Source: Deltaproteobacteria bacterium (GTDB taxonomy: Bacteria; Desulfobacterota; DSM-4660; Desulfatiglandales; B25-G16). Taken from it: a stretch of DNA of 6,752 nucleotides. The stretch covers positions 158,978-165,729 of the forward strand of contig CP070660.1 in the NCBI GenBank assembly GCA_020355145.1, in the 5' to 3' direction. Positions 5,690-6,752 of this stretch are shown piece by piece (the first letter of the stretch is position 1; each line of letters starts with the position of its first letter). The position numbers were made by a program, and so were the translations under genes. The notes below the pieces were generated by a model. The model had not been told where the DNA came from and did no database searches. It worked only from the letters and a program-made list of their open reading frames with translations.

Positions 5690-6126
5690 TGAACGACATA
5701 AATCGAATGTTGCTAAAAGCACCACGACTTGTCTGAAATGTTAAGTTATGGTGATACAGGATGGAGTTAGATATAGAGATCTATAAACGTTCCCTTTTCC
5801 CAGAAGGTATTGGATTCAAGCTCTATCACTTTATCCAGGATAACTGAATCACTTGGATTATTGGAGGGGACATTAGTATAAGATTCCTTCTGAAGGGCGT
5901 TTTGCTTTGATGGGGGAATAGCCATTAGTGGCCAATTAGTACCGATCTCAATAGACATTCTCGTTCTCTTACCAGAATCCTTTGAATTCTTATCATAAAA
6001 GATCTCAAAAATCAAGACCTTCACTCAGAGGTGGAAATATTTTCCTTTTACCACCTTTTCCCTAGGCAAATTATTTCATCGTGAGTATCCCCTTCCCATA
6101 GACTTTACCCCATGCCTTTCTTTAAG

Positions 6127-6152
6127 TTGTTGTATTAATTCAACAATTTTTT
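6127..6152 (+). terminator. Weak intrinsic-terminator-like hairpin
   Basis: TTGTTG (6127-6132) pairs with CAACAA (6141-6146), followed at once by six T residues (6147-6152). The stem is short and AT-rich, so stability is low. Its place, just ahead of the sigma-54-type site and downstream of the long gap, would separate read-through from the next transcription unit. Confidence 0.35.
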
Positions 6153-6164
6153 ATTGCCAGATTT

Positions 6165-6180
6165 TGGTATAGCAATTGCT
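6165..6180 (+). promoter_or_regulatory. Sigma-54 (RpoN)-type promoter for the downstream gene
   Basis: The sequence TGGTATAGCAATTGCT has the invariant GG and GC with exactly ten bases between them, and a TTGCT -12 box, against the consensus TGGCACG-N4-TTGCW. Transcription would begin near 6191, leaving about a 60-base leader before the ATG at 6251. Late rod and hook genes, including fliK in several bacteria, are RpoN-dependent, which fits the gene that follows. A perfect 14 bp palindrome (ATAGCAATTGCTAT, 6169-6182) overlaps the site. Confidence 0.55.
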
Positions 6181-6250
6181 ATCTAATAAAGCCAGGTTTC
6201 AGTTGACAGCTATCAACGGACATTACTCAAAATGCAATGATTGACGCACT

Positions 6251-6752
6251 ATGAACCAGATGATCTTAAAAATAGCTTCCTTACCAATAGGTTATAAGAC
6301 AGATATTAGTAAGCCCCTAGAATCAGGGAAAGGCAGTGGGGATTTTTTTTCGACTATCCAGAGATTAATGAAATCGGTTCAAAGAAGGTCTTTTCATGGG
6401 CCTACCGAGCCTCCTGGAGCGGGATTACCCCCTAAAGATGGATACTCTTTTTATCTCGAATCACTTAGAAAGGGACTTTTAGGGAAGGGAAAACCATTAA
6501 ATAGAATCTCCTTAAAGGGCCAGGATTTTCCTGTATTAAAGGAATTTCTTTACCAATGCGGTTTATCACAAGAGAATGTGGAAAGGCTCTTAAGGGAACT
6601 GGTAGAGAATAATCCCCATGGAGAGATTGATCTTTCCCAATTTTTCCTTAAGATAGCTGAGCTTGGCCCGCCCAAGGGAAATATATATCAGCCTATCACC
6701 CTGGAGCCCTCGGCTATCCCCTACATTGAATCAGCATTGAGGGATTTTGGCC
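6251..6752 (+). CDS. Probable flagellar hook-length control protein (FliK-like), N-terminal part; 3' end outside window
   Basis: An open frame begins at ATG 6251 and runs to the window edge, giving 167 residues so far. An in-frame stop at 6242-6244 rules out an earlier start; ATG 6260 is an alternative, and no clear ribosome-binding site is visible for either. There is no signal peptide or membrane segment. After a Gly/Pro-rich start, residues 86-104 and 149-167 form two gap-free related units (ISLKGQDFPVLKEFLYQCG and ITLEPSAIPYIESALRDFG), separated by a helical segment LSQENVERLLREL and IDLSQFFLKIAELG. Long, poorly conserved N-termini of this sort precede the conserved C-terminal hook domain of FliK, and fliK often follows fliJ. 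The FliK call therefore rests on position, the RpoN-type promoter and general character, since the diagnostic C-terminus is not in the window. Confidence 0.6.
   Translation, partial: MNQMILKIASLPIGYKTDISKPLESGKGSGDFFSTIQRLMKSVQRRSFHGPTEPPGAGLPPKDGYSFYLESLRKGLLGKGKPLNRISLKGQDFPVLKEFLYQCGLSQENVERLLRELVENNPHGEIDLSQFFLKIAELGPPKGNIYQPITLEPSAIPYIESALRDFG

Larger units (their letters stand above)
5504..6250. other. Long intergenic region with repeats and regulatory signals, no convincing gene
   Basis: No open frame here looks like a conserved protein. The first 190 bases are GC-richer than the surroundings and consist of hairpins and short repeats: GGGGC-TTC-GCCCC at 5515-5527, two copies of CCAACACTCC (5526-5535 and 5638-5647), a strong hairpin at 5631-5657 and a palindromic repeat at 5651-5689. 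The part from 5690 to 6120 is AT-rich; a GTG-started minus-strand frame of 85 codons (6024 down to 5767) has no ribosome-binding site and no recognisable motif. A weak hairpin AGGTGG/CCACCT with TTTT lies at 6029-6059. The last 130 bases hold a terminator-like hairpin and a sigma-54-type promoter match. Confidence 0.7.

Noticed and set aside
5767..6024. Minus-strand open frame of 85 codons (GTG start) in the long intergenic region
   Set aside because: There is no ribosome-binding site, an in-frame stop directly precedes the GTG, no recognisable motif is present, and the composition is rich in Asn/Ser/Lys, unlike the neighbours. It could be a remnant of an old gene but I cannot support it.
6029..6059. 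Hairpin AGGTGG/CCACCT followed by TTTT as a second terminator
   Set aside because: It has a six-pair stem with a 16-base loop and only four T residues, too weak to list separately, and no gene ends nearby on the + strand.

Overview
The window is part of a flagellar basal-body and export-apparatus operon, all on the + strand, in the order fliF (3' part) - fliG - fliH - fliI - fliJ - a MotE/FlbB-like gene - an unrecognised secreted-protein gene. A roughly 750-base gap follows, then the start of a further gene, probably FliK-like, which runs off the right edge. The gene order, the FliF/FliG motor proteins, and two proteins with N-terminal export or membrane segments point to a motile, probably diderm bacterium. 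Base composition is moderately AT-rich, start codons are mixed (ATG, TTG, possibly GTG), and genes are packed with 1-11 base overlaps. The content cannot fix the phylum; a Nitrospirota-, Desulfobacterota- or Omnitrophota-like lineage would fit, but this is a low-confidence guess.

Layout. Positions 2-604 encode the last part of the MS-ring protein FliF. Positions 604-1623 encode the rotor protein FliG with its torque-helix charges intact. FliH (about 1613-2368), FliI (about 2468-3832) and FliJ (3829-4272) are the soluble ATPase complex of the flagellar type III exporter. The gene at 4269-4931 encodes an N-terminally anchored coiled-coil protein with an MgtE-N-like C-terminus, as in MotE and FlbB. 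The gene at 4961-5503 encodes a secreted protein with two copies of a short helical repeat, unknown to me. From 5504 to 6250 I find no convincing gene, but GC-rich palindromic repeats, a weak terminator-like hairpin and a good sigma-54-type promoter match at 6165-6180. The last open frame, 6251 to the edge, lies just downstream of that promoter.

The most unusual content is repetitive DNA placed in and between the flagellar genes. (1) An approximately 139 bp element with near-perfect 21 bp terminal inverted repeats (2347-2485) sits exactly at the fliH/fliI junction. Its left arm supplies the fliH stop codon, and its right arm carries the likely fliI start codon. An internal copy of part of the right arm gives an alternative pairing partner, so the mRNA could fold in two mutually exclusive ways around the fliI start. 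(2) A 48 bp palindromic element (4425-4472) is inserted in frame in the MotE-like gene. Its borders can be read exactly because it splits one copy of a 51 bp tandem duplication whose other copy is uninterrupted. (3) A second, inverted, 39 bp member of the same palindrome family lies in the intergenic region (5651-5689), with conserved flanks and a different centre. Together these suggest at least two families of small dispersed repeats remodelling gene ends and protein sequence in this genome.
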